From positions 1,984,001 to 2,048,000 of the forward strand of contig NZ_CM001368.1 of NCBI RefSeq assembly GCF_000177215.2: 64,000 nt of DNA. Reading direction: 5' to 3'. The notes under the pieces were generated by a model that did no database searches, was not told where the DNA came from, and saw nothing but the letters and a program-made list of their open reading frames with translations. Below are positions 16,437-27,823 of the stretch, in pieces; the first letter of the stretch is position 1; every line of letters starts with the position of its first letter. This DNA is from Solidesulfovibrio carbinoliphilus subsp. oakridgensis (lineage in GTDB: Bacteria; Desulfobacterota; Desulfovibrionia; Desulfovibrionales; Desulfovibrionaceae). The translations under genes were made by a program, and so were the position numbers.

Positions 16437-17171
16437 ATGATCCCACCGCGTCCCCTGCGCCCCCTTTTTTCCGTGGTAACGCCCGTGCTCGGCGAGGCCG
16501 GACGGATAAACGACCTGGTGGACCACATCCGCATGTCGGGCTACGGCCTGGCCCTGGAAATCATCGTGGTGGACGGCGATCCGGCCTCTTCGACCCTGGC
16601 CGCCCTGTCCCGGGAGGGGGTCCTCGGGCTGACCGCCCCCCGGGGCCGGGCCAGCCAGCTCAATGCCGGCGCGGCCGCCGCCCGGGGCGAAAACCTGCTT
16701 TTTCTCCATGCCGACACCAGGCTTCCGGCCGGAGCCTTCCAGGCGGCGGCCGCCGCCCTTGACGGGCCGGCCGACGCCGGGGCCTTTTCCCTGGCCATCC
16801 GCTCGAAAAATCCGCTGCTCGCCTGCATCGCGGCCGGGGCCACCCTGCGCTCGCGGCTTTTTTCCCTGCCCTACGGCGATCAGGCCCAGTTCGTGCGGCG
16901 CGACCTTTTTAACGCCATGGGCGGTTTCCCGGCCATCCCCCTCATGGAGGACGTGGCCCTCATGCGGACCATCGTCCGGGCCGGGGGCCGGGTCGTCATC
17001 CTGCCTCTGCGGGCCACCACTTCGGCCAGGCGGTGGCGGGCCGAAGGCATCCTGAAGACCACGGCCAGGAACCTCGCGCTCATCACCCTTTACAGCCTTG
17101 GCGTGGCGCCCGCCCGGCTGGCCCGGCTCTACCCGGCCATGCCGGACCTGGCCCGCCGGGGCCGGGGCTAA
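16437..17171 (+). CDS. TIGR04283-type family 2 glycosyltransferase
   Basis: Small GT2-fold protein of 244 residues, matching the group annotated as rSAM/selenodomain-associated transferase 2. Features are LFSVVTPVLGEAGRINDLVDHI, EIIVVDGDPASST, GRASQLNAGAAAARGENLLFLHADTRLP and the FPAIPLMEDVALMRTI segment. No membrane helix is present. It is followed after 22 bases by its habitual partner, a TIGR04282-type protein. The true reaction of this pair is not established. Confidence 0.82.
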   Translation: MIPPRPLRPLFSVVTPVLGEAGRINDLVDHIRMSGYGLALEIIVVDGDPASSTLAALSREGVLGLTAPRGRASQLNAGAAAARGENLLFLHADTRLPAGAFQAAAAALDGPADAGAFSLAIRSKNPLLACIAAGATLRSRLFSLPYGDQAQFVRRDLFNAMGGFPAIPLMEDVALMRTIVRAGGRVVILPLRATTSARRWRAEGILKTTARNLALITLYSLGVAPARLARLYPAMPDLARRGRG

Positions 17172-17193
17172 GGCGCCCTCCTCCCTTTCCCGC

Positions 17194-17898
17194 ATGGACG
17201 TCCGGCTGCTCGTGTGCCTCAAGGCCCCCCTGCCCGGGCTGGTCAAGACCCGGCTGGCCGCCGGCATCGGCCCGGAAGCGGCCCTTGGCGCCTACCGGGC
17301 CATGGTGGCCGACGTCCTGGCCGCGGCCGACGCCTCGGGCCTGCCGACGACCCTCCACTTCGCCCCGACGGATGCCCTCCCGGCCGTGCGCGACCTGTGC
17401 GGCCGGGATCGAACGTACCGGCCCCAGGCGGCCGGCGACCTCGGGGCGCGCATGGCCGGGGCCCTGGCCGACGCCTTTGCGGCCGGGGCCGGGGCGGCGC
17501 TCCTGGTCGGCGGCGACCTGCCGCTCTTGACGGGCAGTCTCCTGGCCCGGGCGGCCGGGCTCCTCGCCACGGCCGACGCGGTCCTCGGCCCGGCCACCGA
17601 CGGCGGCTACTACGCCATCGGCTTCACCCGGGCCGGCTTTTGCCGGGAGGCCTTTGCCGACATGCCCTGGAGCACCCCGGCCGTGGCCGGGCGGACGCTG
17701 GCCGTCCTTGGCCGGACCGGCCGGCGGGTGGCCCTTTTGCCCGCGCTTCCGGACTGCGACACCCCGGCCGACCTGGCCGCCCTGTCCCGGCCGCCCTGGC
17801 GGGAGCTGCTTGCCGGCACGGCCTTTGGCGCTTTTCTGGCGGCCCTGCCCCGCGATTCGTTTGACCACAACCCGGCCTATCGTTTATCCATGCCATAA
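17194..17898 (+). CDS. TIGR04282/DUF2064-type nucleotidyl- or glycosyl-transferase-like protein
   Basis: A 234-residue protein of the CofC/MobA-like GT-A fold, annotated in relatives as rSAM/selenodomain-associated transferase 1. It shows VCLKAPLPGLVKTRLAAGIGPEAAL, the LVGGDLPLLTG metal-site loop and LGPATDGGYYAIGF. It forms a pair with the preceding transferase, an association seen in many genomes, sometimes as a fusion. The substrate is unknown; no radical SAM partner is in the window. Confidence 0.8.
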   Translation: MDVRLLVCLKAPLPGLVKTRLAAGIGPEAALGAYRAMVADVLAAADASGLPTTLHFAPTDALPAVRDLCGRDRTYRPQAAGDLGARMAGALADAFAAGAGAALLVGGDLPLLTGSLLARAAGLLATADAVLGPATDGGYYAIGFTRAGFCREAFADMPWSTPAVAGRTLAVLGRTGRRVALLPALPDCDTPADLAALSRPPWRELLAGTAFGAFLAALPRDSFDHNPAYRLSMP

Positions 17899-18074
17899 AC
17901 GGCCGGGGGCATGGCCTGCCCTTGTGGACGGCCTGGCGCGGAAAAACGGCCCGCCCGGCATTTTTGGATGGCCCGGCCCTGTACGGCAGCCCGGACAGGA
18001 CGTACTGGTCGGCTGGCGCTTGGCCGCGCCGGACAGGGAGACGAGAGGCCGGCACGCGGGGAGGCGGTGCGCGT

Positions 18075-18827
18075 TTGGGGGAAAAAAGCGGAGAACTCGA
18101 CGCCAGGACCCTTGTGTCCTGTTTTTTGCGTTGCTACCTGATCGGGGCCGCCTACAACACCCGTGGGCTGCAGCACGTCGGCCTGGCCTATGCCATGGAG
18201 CCGGGGCTCACCGTCCTCTATCCCGATCCGGACCTGCGAAGCCGCATCTTTGACCGCTACTTGAACCTCTACAACACCCATTTTTTCTGGACACCGCTTC
18301 TGGTCGGCCTCTTTTTGTCCCTGGAGGTCAAGATCGCCCGGGGGGTGGTGCCGTCGGAGATGCTCGACAGCGTCAAGACCACCACGGCGTTTACCCTGTC
18401 GGCCATCGGCGACACGTTTTTTTCCGCCAGCATCATGGGCCTGTGGGGGCTTTCCGCCGCCTGCCTGGTGGCCTGGGGCCATTACGGCCTGCTGGCGGCC
18501 CTGACGGCCGCCCTGTTCCTGGCGGCCCAGGTTTTCAAGGCCATGACCTTCCGGGCCGGCTACCGGGAAGGTTTCCATGTGCTCAGGAGGCTCAAGCGCT
18601 GGGATCTGGTCAACCTCGGCCGCAAGGTCAAGGTGGCCAATGCCGCGCTTTTGACCGTGTTCTGGATTCTCGCCCATCCCCGGGCCGGGACGCCCTCCCT
18701 GGCCGACGCGGCCCTGGTGGTCGTGCTGGCGGCCTGGGCCGCGACCCGACCGTCGGTGTCGCGGGAATTGGCGCTCTTGGCCCTGGCCGCCGGCTGGGTG
18801 CTCGTGCGCTCCATGTGGCCGGCCTGA
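18075..18827 (+). CDS. PTS mannose-family IID component
   Basis: Membrane subunit of a mannose/fructose/sorbose-type phosphotransferase system, 250 residues from the proposed start. The family motif LDARTLVSCFLRCYLIGAAYNTRGLQHVGLAYAM opens the protein. LKRWDLVNLGRKVKVANA and several hydrophobic segments follow. TTG 18075 is proposed because a strong GGGGAGG lies 10 bases upstream and the family N-terminus begins 8 residues later; a longer reading is less likely. HPr and Enzyme I follow, but no IIA, IIB or IIC is adjacent. Confidence 0.82.
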   Translation: MGEKSGELDARTLVSCFLRCYLIGAAYNTRGLQHVGLAYAMEPGLTVLYPDPDLRSRIFDRYLNLYNTHFFWTPLLVGLFLSLEVKIARGVVPSEMLDSVKTTTAFTLSAIGDTFFSASIMGLWGLSAACLVAWGHYGLLAALTAALFLAAQVFKAMTFRAGYREGFHVLRRLKRWDLVNLGRKVKVANAALLTVFWILAHPRAGTPSLADAALVVVLAAWAATRPSVSRELALLALAAGWVLVRSMWPA

Positions 18828-18885
18828 GCCCCCGGCGAAACGCCCCGGCCAAAAACCGGGCCAACCCCCGCCAACGCGGTGGACA

Positions 18886-19209
18886 ATGACCAACCAAACC
18901 TCATACGCCGAGTCCCAGGCCCAAAACGACATCCTGCCCCGGGACGGCGGCTTTTCCCTGCGCGTCCGGGTCTTAAACGACCAGGGCCTCCACGCCCGGC
19001 CGGCCGCCCGCCTGGCCCAGGAAGCCCAGAAGTTCCCTTGCGACATACGCCTCGTGCACGGCGACGAGGCCGTGGACGCGAAAAGCATCCTCGACATCCT
19101 GACCCTGGCCGCCGGCCACGGCAGCGAGCTGGAACTGCGGGCCAACGGCCCCGAGGCCGAGGACGCCCTGACCCATCTGGGGGCCCTCATCCGCAACCGA
19201 TTCAAGTAG
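18886..19209 (+). CDS. ptsH: PTS phosphocarrier protein HPr
   Basis: Cytoplasmic phosphocarrier of 107 residues, receiving phosphate from Enzyme I. The active His is in LHARPAARLA (His 36). The regulatory serine aligned with Ser 46 of classical HPr is present (DAKSILDIL, Ser 67), so control by an HPr kinase is possible. An unusual 21-residue extension precedes the domain. It lies between IID and Enzyme I. Confidence 0.93.
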   Translation: MTNQTSYAESQAQNDILPRDGGFSLRVRVLNDQGLHARPAARLAQEAQKFPCDIRLVHGDEAVDAKSILDILTLAAGHGSELELRANGPEAEDALTHLGALIRNRFK

Positions 19210-19298
19210 GCCGCCCCGGCATGACACCGCAAGAACCCACCGGGCGCGCGCCCGACATCCCTCCCCAGGCACGGCGCGCCCCAAGGACAACCCCGGAC

Positions 19299-21080
19299 AT
19301 GGCAACCCTCAAAGGCATTCCGGTCTCGGCCGGCATCTCCATCGGACGGGCGTTTTTCCTGAACCGTTCGGGCGTCGGGCCCCTGCCCCGCCAGACCCTG
19401 GCCGAGTCCCTGACCGAGGCCGAGACCGTCCGCCTGGACAAGGCCTTCGAGCAGTTCGGCCTGGAGATCGACCAGGCCCGGGAGCGGATTCCGGCGGAGC
19501 TCAAGGAACACGGGCTCATCCTCGACTCCCATCTCATGATCTTGAAAGACCCCAAGCTCGCGGGCGCGGCCAAGAAATACATCCGCAGCCTGCGCATCAA
19601 CGCCGAATGGGCCCTGGACAAGGCCGTGGACGACCTGGAAAAGGCTTTCGCGGCCCTGGACGACCCCTATTTCCGCGACCGCATCCAGGACGTGCGCACC
19701 GTGGCCGGCCGGGTCCAGGCCCGGCTCACCGGCCAGGCCAGCGAAATGAAGGCCATCGAGAACCGGGTGGTCCTCATGGCCCACGACATCTCCCCGGCCG
19801 ACACGGCCACGCTCCAGACCGACAAGATCATGGCCCTGGTCACGGTCCAGGGCGGCAAGACCTCCCACACCGGCATCCTGGCCCGGACGCTCGGCATCCC
19901 GGCCGTGGTCGGGGTGACCGAGCTCGAACGCGAGGTCCGCGACGGCGACCTGGTGGTGGTCGACGGGCTGCGCGGGGTGGTGGTCCTGTCTCCCGGCGAG
20001 GCGGAGCTCGAGCGGCTCTCCGACCTCAAGTACCAGTTCGAGGCCTACCAGGCCGGCATCATGCGCGGCTGCCACCTGCCGGGCGAGACCATCGACGGCT
20101 ACCGGGTCAAGGTCAAAGCCAACATCGAGATGCTCGAGGAAGTGCCGACCGTGGTCAACAACGGCGGCGAAGGCATCGGCCTCTACCGGACCGAGTATTC
20201 CTACATGAACCGGTCGAAGCTGCCGACAGAAGAAGAATTATACCAGGAATACCTGGATCTTGCCACCATCATGTCGCCCCGGCGCGTCACCCTTCGCACC
20301 CTGGACGCCGGGGCGGACAAGTTCGTCTCCACCCTTGGCGCCCTGGACGAGCGCAACCCGGCCCTCGGGCTTCGGGCCATTCGCCTGTGCATGCGCCACC
20401 GCGACATCTTCAAGACCCAGCTGCGGGCCATCCTCAGGGCATCGCTCGCCGGCAACGTCTCGGTCATGTTCCCCATGATTTCGGGCCTGCGCGAAATCCG
20501 CCAGGCCAAGGCCATGCTGGCCGAGGCCAAGGCCGAGCTGCGCCAGGAAGGCAGCCGGTTCGAGGCCGACATGCCGGTCGGCATCATGATGGAGCTGCCC
20601 TCGGCTGTGATGATCGCCGAGATCCTGGCCCGGGAAGTGGATTTTTTCAGCATCGGCACCAACGACCTCATCCAGTATTCGCTCGGCATCGACCGGACCA
20701 ACCGTTACGTCTCCCACATGTACCAGCCGCTGCATCCGGCCGTGGTCAGGAGCATCAAGCACGTGGTCGACGCGGCCCACCAGGCCGGCATCGAAGTGAG
20801 CCTTTGCGGCGAGATGGCCTCCGATCCCTTTTGCGTCCCCATCCTCATGGGCATGCAGATCGACTGCATAAGCCTCACCCCCCAGGCCATCCCCGGCATC
20901 AAGCGCATCATCCGGCAGGCCACCATGGACGATTGCAAAAAACTGCTTAAATTGGTGCTGGAAAGCCCCTCGGTCAGCCGGACCAACGCCCTTGTCCAGG
21001 AAACGATCTTCCGCCAGTTCCCGGACGAGTTGATGTTTTATTCCTCGCTCCTGGACCGCGAGGACGGGCCGGCCCACTAG
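19299..21080 (+). CDS. ptsI: PTS Enzyme I (phosphoenolpyruvate-protein phosphotransferase)
   Basis: Transfers phosphate from PEP to HPr; 593 residues, slightly longer than the E. coli enzyme. The phospho-His lies in GGKTSHTGILAR (His 190). The PEP-binding barrel contains GIGLYRTEYSYM, ALGLRAIR, MFPMISGLREI, GIMMELPSAV and FFSIGTNDLIQYSLGIDRTN, with the catalytic Cys in SLCGEMASDP. All catalytic motifs are intact. ATG 19299 follows AAGGAC. It ends the short PTS group IID-HPr-EI. Confidence 0.95.
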   Translation: MATLKGIPVSAGISIGRAFFLNRSGVGPLPRQTLAESLTEAETVRLDKAFEQFGLEIDQARERIPAELKEHGLILDSHLMILKDPKLAGAAKKYIRSLRINAEWALDKAVDDLEKAFAALDDPYFRDRIQDVRTVAGRVQARLTGQASEMKAIENRVVLMAHDISPADTATLQTDKIMALVTVQGGKTSHTGILARTLGIPAVVGVTELEREVRDGDLVVVDGLRGVVVLSPGEAELERLSDLKYQFEAYQAGIMRGCHLPGETIDGYRVKVKANIEMLEEVPTVVNNGGEGIGLYRTEYSYMNRSKLPTEEELYQEYLDLATIMSPRRVTLRTLDAGADKFVSTLGALDERNPALGLRAIRLCMRHRDIFKTQLRAILRASLAGNVSVMFPMISGLREIRQAKAMLAEAKAELRQEGSRFEADMPVGIMMELPSAVMIAEILAREVDFFSIGTNDLIQYSLGIDRTNRYVSHMYQPLHPAVVRSIKHVVDAAHQAGIEVSLCGEMASDPFCVPILMGMQIDCISLTPQAIPGIKRIIRQATMDDCKKLLKLVLESPSVSRTNALVQETIFRQFPDELMFYSSLLDREDGPAH

Positions 21081-21161
21081 CGCCGGGACGTGCCCCGTTT
21101 TTCACTGGCAGGACGCGGGGAAAACACGTATCAGTCGAATCCTCGCAGCCAAAAGGACGCC

Positions 21162-21626
21162 ATGTCAGCCAAAGAATCCGGCGAGAAACTGATCGCCCAG
21201 AACAAAAAAGCCAGGCACCTCTACGAATTCATTGATAAATACGAAGCCGGCCTGGTGCTTGTCGGCACCGAGGTCAAATCCTTGCGGGCCGGCCACATCA
21301 GCTTCAAGGACGGCTACGTGAAGTTCACCGCCACCGAGGCCTTTCTCGTCGGCGTCCACATCGCGCCCTACGAAAACGCCGGCCAGGACGGCCACGACCC
21401 GGAACGGCCGCGGAAACTTCTCCTGCACGCCGCGGAAATAAACACCCTGCGCGCCAAGGTGGAGCAGAAAGGCCTCACCGTCGCGCCGGTGCGGGTGTAT
21501 TTCAAAAACGGCAAGGTCAAGGTGGAGATCGCCCTTTGCCGGGGCAAGAAGACCTTCGACCGCCGCGACGACCTGAAAAACCGGGACCTGGCCCGGGACG
21601 CGGCCAGGGAGCTGGCCAGGCACTAG
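21162..21626 (+). CDS. smpB: SsrA-binding protein SmpB
   Basis: RNA-binding partner of tmRNA in trans-translation, rescuing stalled ribosomes; 154 residues, normal length. The family core is obvious: [41 protein letters not shown], then HIAPYENA and [33 protein letters not shown] 21162 follows AAAGGAC. The tmRNA gene itself is not in the window. Confidence 0.96.
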   Translation: MSAKESGEKLIAQNKKARHLYEFIDKYEAGLVLVGTEVKSLRAGHISFKDGYVKFTATEAFLVGVHIAPYENAGQDGHDPERPRKLLLHAAEINTLRAKVEQKGLTVAPVRVYFKNGKVKVEIALCRGKKTFDRRDDLKNRDLARDAARELARH

Positions 21627-21754
21627 TCCGGCCGCCGGTCGCCGCGCGCCGCGCCCCGGGTGGCCGGACGGCCGCCTCCGCGGTCGATGCGGCAAACGGC
21701 GCATCGGGCCGGGGCAACGGCAGCCCGGCCGCGGGCGCCACGAGGAGTCGTTCC

Positions 21755-22273
21755 ATGGTTTTGCACCGACACGCCCTGCTTTTTGCGCTGCTCCTGTGCC
21801 TTTTGGCCCCTGCCCCGGCCCGGGCCGGCCAGGCCACCGAGGCCGACGAGCGCGTGGACGCCTTTCTGGACGAGACGGCCGGCCTCTTCGGTCCGACCGA
21901 GGCCGACGTGGTGCAACGCCTCGGCCCTCCCCGAGACCGCCAGGCCATGCCCTTCACCAGCCCCCACGACGACGCGCCCTACGAGATCATCACCCTCGCC
22001 TACGACGGCCTGTCCGTGTCGCTTTACAGCATGGAAGGCGGCGCCCGGCAGTTCTTCCACCAGATCCGCGTCACGGCGGGTCCGGCCTGCTTCGCCCGCA
22101 AGATCTGCCTGGGCACGCCCCGGGAACGCCTGACCGCCGCCCTGGGCGCCCCCGAGGACGTGGAGGACAACGTCTGGCGCTATTCCGACATGAGCGGCTT
22201 CAACGAACTGTCCTTCACCATCAACGACAAGGGCGCCATCGACTCCATGACCTGGACGGCCGAGGCGGATTGA
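21755..22273 (+). CDS. Exported protein of unknown function
   Basis: A 172-residue protein with a clear signal peptide (MVLHRHALLFALLLCLLAPAPARAG). The mature part contains FGPTEADVVQRLGPPRDRQAM and LGTPRERLTAALGAPEDVEDNVWRY, two short segments that look like repeats of a SmpA/OmlA- or BamE-like pattern, and two Cys (ACFARKICLG) that may form a disulfide. A GAGGAG site precedes ATG 21755. It is followed after 5 bases by the GlcD-like gene; the functional link is unclear. Confidence 0.7.
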   Translation: MVLHRHALLFALLLCLLAPAPARAGQATEADERVDAFLDETAGLFGPTEADVVQRLGPPRDRQAMPFTSPHDDAPYEIITLAYDGLSVSLYSMEGGARQFFHQIRVTAGPACFARKICLGTPRERLTAALGAPEDVEDNVWRYSDMSGFNELSFTINDKGAIDSMTWTAEAD

Positions 22274-22278
22274 GGCGG

Positions 22279-23667
22279 ATGACCGGCTCCCCCCCCCTTT
22301 CCCCGGCCGCCCGCCGCTTCCTGGCCCAGTGCTTCCCCGGCGACGCGGCCGTCACCTCGCCCGAGGAGACCCTCGTCTACGGCACCGACGCCTCGCGCCG
22401 GTTCGCTCCGGCCTCGGCCGTGGTCCGTCCCGAAACCCTCGAACAGGTCCGGGAACTGCTGGCCTTCGCCCAGGCCGAGCGCATCCCCATCCTGCCGCGC
22501 GGCCGGGCCACCAACACCGTGGGCGACTGCGTGCCGGTCACCGGCGGCATCGTGGTCTCGACCGCGCGTTTAAACCGCATCCTTGAGATCGACGCCCGGG
22601 ACTTCGTGGCCGTGGTCGAACCCGGCGTGGTCACCGGCGACCTCCAGGCCGCCCTGGCCAAGGAACGGCTTTTCTACGCCCCGGACCCGGCCAGCGTGAA
22701 GTTTTCCACCCTCGGCGGCAACGCCGCCACCTGCGCCGGCGGCATGCGGGCCGTCAAGTACGGCGTCACCCGCGACCACATCCTCGGCATAGAGGCCGTG
22801 CTGCCGGGCGGCGACCTCCTGGTGGCCGGCGGCCGGACCCACAAGAACGTGGTCGGCCTGGACCTGACCCGGCTGCTGGTCGGCTCGGAAGGGACGCTCG
22901 CGTTTTTCACGAAACTGACGGTCAAGCTCCTGCCCCTGCCCGTGGCCACGGCCACCCTGGCCGTGGCCTATCCGACCGTGGACGCGGCCCTTTCCGCCGC
23001 CGACGATGTCTTTCGGGCCGGCATCCTGCCCGTGGCCCTGGAGCTGCTCGGCCGGGAGGCCATGCAGGCGGTGGCCGCCATCGCCGCCGTGCCCTGGCCG
23101 GACGCGGCCGGGGCCGCGCTGTTCATCCGGGTCGACGGTTCCCCCGAGGCCGTGGCCGCGGACCTGCGCCTGCTCACCGCGGCCACGGCCCCGGCCGGCC
23201 CGGTCTGGAGCCAGGCCGCGGCCACGCCCGAGGCCGAGGAGCCGCTCTGGGAACTGCGCCGCCTGCTCAATCCCGCGTCCTTCAAGGCCGCGCCGGACAA
23301 GATCAGCGACGACGTGACCGTGCCGCGCGGCAGGCTTCGCGAGGCCGCCGCCGGCATCGCGGCCATCGGCCGGGAACAGCGCGTGCGCATCCTGGTCTTC
23401 GGCCACATCGGCGACGGCAACCTCCACGTCAACATCATGCACGACGCGGCCGTGGCCGACGAACGCGACCGGGCGCTCACCGCCCGCGAACGGGTCCTCA
23501 TGCTGTGCCTGGGGCTTCGGGGCACCCTGTCCGGCGAACACGGGGTCGGGCTCTCCAAGCTCCCCTTCCTCGACCGCCAGCTCGACGCCACCCACCGGAC
23601 GATCCTTAGCCGGATCAAGGCCGTGTTCGACCCGGCCGGCATCATGAATCCCGAGAAGGCCTATTAG
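22279..23667 (+). CDS. FAD-linked D-2-hydroxyacid dehydrogenase, GlcD type
   Basis: FAD-binding catalytic subunit of 462 residues, oxidising D-lactate, glycolate or a related acid. FAD-binding PCMH features are ILPRGRATNTVGDCVPVTGGIVVST and the STLGGNAATCAGGMRAVKYG, LLVGSEGTLA segments. The C-terminal FAD-oxidase domain has VFGHIGDGNLHVNI and GTLSGEHGVGLSKL. It is followed 2 bases later by its iron-sulfur partner. In Desulfovibrio-type organisms D-lactate is the most likely substrate; this is inference. Confidence 0.88.
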   Translation: MTGSPPLSPAARRFLAQCFPGDAAVTSPEETLVYGTDASRRFAPASAVVRPETLEQVRELLAFAQAERIPILPRGRATNTVGDCVPVTGGIVVSTARLNRILEIDARDFVAVVEPGVVTGDLQAALAKERLFYAPDPASVKFSTLGGNAATCAGGMRAVKYGVTRDHILGIEAVLPGGDLLVAGGRTHKNVVGLDLTRLLVGSEGTLAFFTKLTVKLLPLPVATATLAVAYPTVDAALSAADDVFRAGILPVALELLGREAMQAVAAIAAVPWPDAAGAALFIRVDGSPEAVAADLRLLTAATAPAGPVWSQAAATPEAEEPLWELRRLLNPASFKAAPDKISDDVTVPRGRLREAAAGIAAIGREQRVRILVFGHIGDGNLHVNIMHDAAVADERDRALTARERVLMLCLGLRGTLSGEHGVGLSKLPFLDRQLDATHRTILSRIKAVFDPAGIMNPEKAY

Positions 23668-23669
23668 AC

Positions 23670-24857
23670 GTGCCAAGCGAACTCGCCCCCGTCCACTGCC
23701 TGCACGGCCAGGGCCGCCGGCCGGAATGCATCCTGTGCGGCCGCTGCTTGTCCGCCTGCCCCCTTTTCGCGGCCACCGGCCGCGAGGAGCTGTCCCCGCG
23801 CGCCAAATTCTTCCTGGCCCGGGCCGTGGCCGAAGGCCGGGCCGATTTGTCCAAAAAGGCGGCCGACCTCCTGGCCACGGTCTGCCTGTCCTGCGGCAAG
23901 TGCGAAAACGCCTGTCCGCTCGGGCTTTGCGGCCCGGATCTGGTGGCCGAGCTGCGGGCCGCGCATCCGGGGTTCGCCGGATTTCTGTGGAAGCTGTGGA
24001 TCGAGCAGGCCGGGCTCATGTGGCCGGTGGCCCGTTCGCTCTCGCGCCTCCTGCCCGGCAACATCCCCATCGAAGCCGTGGCCCAGGCCAAAAGCGCCAT
24101 CGAGGCCATGGGCTCGGGCCGGGCCCCCAGGCCGTGGCTCTTTCCCCGGTCCTTCGACCAGGGCCATGCCGGGAAAAAGGCCGTCATTTTCGCCGGCTGC
24201 GTGGCCGAGCACGCCAACCCGCGCTGGAAGGACGCCGCCCGGCGCCTTTTGGCCGGCCTTGGCGTCACGGTGCTCCCGGACCCGGGGTTCACCTGCTGCG
24301 GCTGCACGCTCGGCCACGCCGGAGCCCCGGACGCCCAGGCCGCCATGCAGCAGCACAACATCGAGGCCTGGCGCAAGGCCGGCCGGCCGCTGATGGTCGT
24401 TTTCTGCGCCACCTGCCGTTGCGGCCTGCGGGCCTATGCCCGCAAGGACCTGGGCCTTTCCATGGACGAGCTTGGCCTCTGGCGCGAAAATCTCGTGTCC
24501 CTGGCCGAACTCATGGGCGACACCGATTTCACGGTGGGCGAGGCCGCGCCCCCGGCCGTGCGCTACCACCGCCCCTGCCACGGGGCCGGCGGCAACCAGG
24601 ACTTGGCCTTTTTGCGCCGGGCCATGGGCGAGCGGCTGGTCTTTCGCGAAAGCGAGACCCCGTGCTGCGGCTTCGGGGGCCTGACCAAGCTCACCTCGCC
24701 GGAACTCTCCGAAAAGGTGGCCGCCCACGCCCTGGCCATCTACCAGCCCAAGCCCGGCGAGCAGATCGTCACCGGCTGCGCCGGCTGCGTGACGCAACTG
24801 CGAAGCGCCGCCCCGGGCGACGTCGCCGTCGGCCACTGGCTGGAACTTGTGGGCTGA
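23670..24857 (+). CDS. GlcF-type iron-sulfur subunit of D-2-hydroxyacid dehydrogenase
   Basis: Electron-transfer partner of the preceding FAD protein, 395 residues. Two ferredoxin-type [4Fe-4S] motifs are present: CILCGRCLSACP and CLSCGKCENACP. Two CCG domains follow, with FTCCGCTLGHAG and TPCCGFGGL as their cysteine-rich ends. GTG 23670 is used as the start, 2 bases after the upstream stop. It would pass electrons towards the quinone pool; no membrane segment is evident. Confidence 0.88.
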   Translation: MPSELAPVHCLHGQGRRPECILCGRCLSACPLFAATGREELSPRAKFFLARAVAEGRADLSKKAADLLATVCLSCGKCENACPLGLCGPDLVAELRAAHPGFAGFLWKLWIEQAGLMWPVARSLSRLLPGNIPIEAVAQAKSAIEAMGSGRAPRPWLFPRSFDQGHAGKKAVIFAGCVAEHANPRWKDAARRLLAGLGVTVLPDPGFTCCGCTLGHAGAPDAQAAMQQHNIEAWRKAGRPLMVVFCATCRCGLRAYARKDLGLSMDELGLWRENLVSLAELMGDTDFTVGEAAPPAVRYHRPCHGAGGNQDLAFLRRAMGERLVFRESETPCCGFGGLTKLTSPELSEKVAAHALAIYQPKPGEQIVTGCAGCVTQLRSAAPGDVAVGHWLELVG

Positions 24858-25091
24858 CGCCGCCGGCCGGCCATGGTATGCAGGCCCCGGGGCGCGGACG
24901 CGCCTTCGCCTGCGCCAGACGCACGTTTCCCCGCCTGTTGCGGCTCTCCCGGCCCCGTCCGCACCATGCGCCCCAACGTCGAACCCTCCGACGCCCGCCG
25001 ACCGGGCACCGGAACACGGGCCGCGGCAAAATACCCGTCTGACCACACTATCCGCCGCATCGCCCCATAGATCAGAGAAGGAGCTCCCTGT

Positions 25092-27605
<2,514 letters not shown>

Positions 27606-27609
27606 CAAA

Positions 27610-27660
27610 GATGCCTCCGGCGGCCGGGGGGGATCATCCCCCCCGGACCCCCTGGACGGG
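27610..27660 (+). repeat. Dispersed 3' repeat, copy 2
   Basis: Core GATGCCTCCGGCGGCC at 27610, then GGGGGG-ATCAT-CCCCCC hairpin and GGACCCCCT. It begins 4 bases after the secA stop. Confidence 0.85.
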
Positions 27661-27676
27661 GGCGAGCGGCGGGCCG

Positions 27677-27710
27677 CCGGCTCCCCTTGCCCGTGGGGCC
27701 GGTTTTTTTT
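27677..27710 (+). terminator. Rho-independent terminator of secA
   Basis: CCGGCTCCCC pairs with GGGGCCGG (two-base bulge) and is followed directly by eight T residues at 27703-27710. It lies about 100 bases after the secA stop, beyond the dispersed repeat, and separates secA from the motA/motB pair. Confidence 0.7.
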
Positions 27711-27823
27711 ACACCTAGGGGCAGGCGCCCGTCGGGCGCGTTCACCAGACACTATTCGCCAGGAGGCCCCGGCCCCCTGGCGGTGAGCACGGGCGGCCCG
27801 TTCGCGCGCCCACGCGGTGGGTC

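Noticed and set aside
18067-18827. GTG at 18067 as start of the PTS IID gene
   Set aside because: It is out of frame with the conserved IID sequence; TTG 18075 is in frame and has a better ribosome-site distance.
24858-25091. Possible secM-like leader gene upstream of secA
   Set aside because: No open frame with a ribosome site and arrest-type C-terminus is visible in the 234-base gap.
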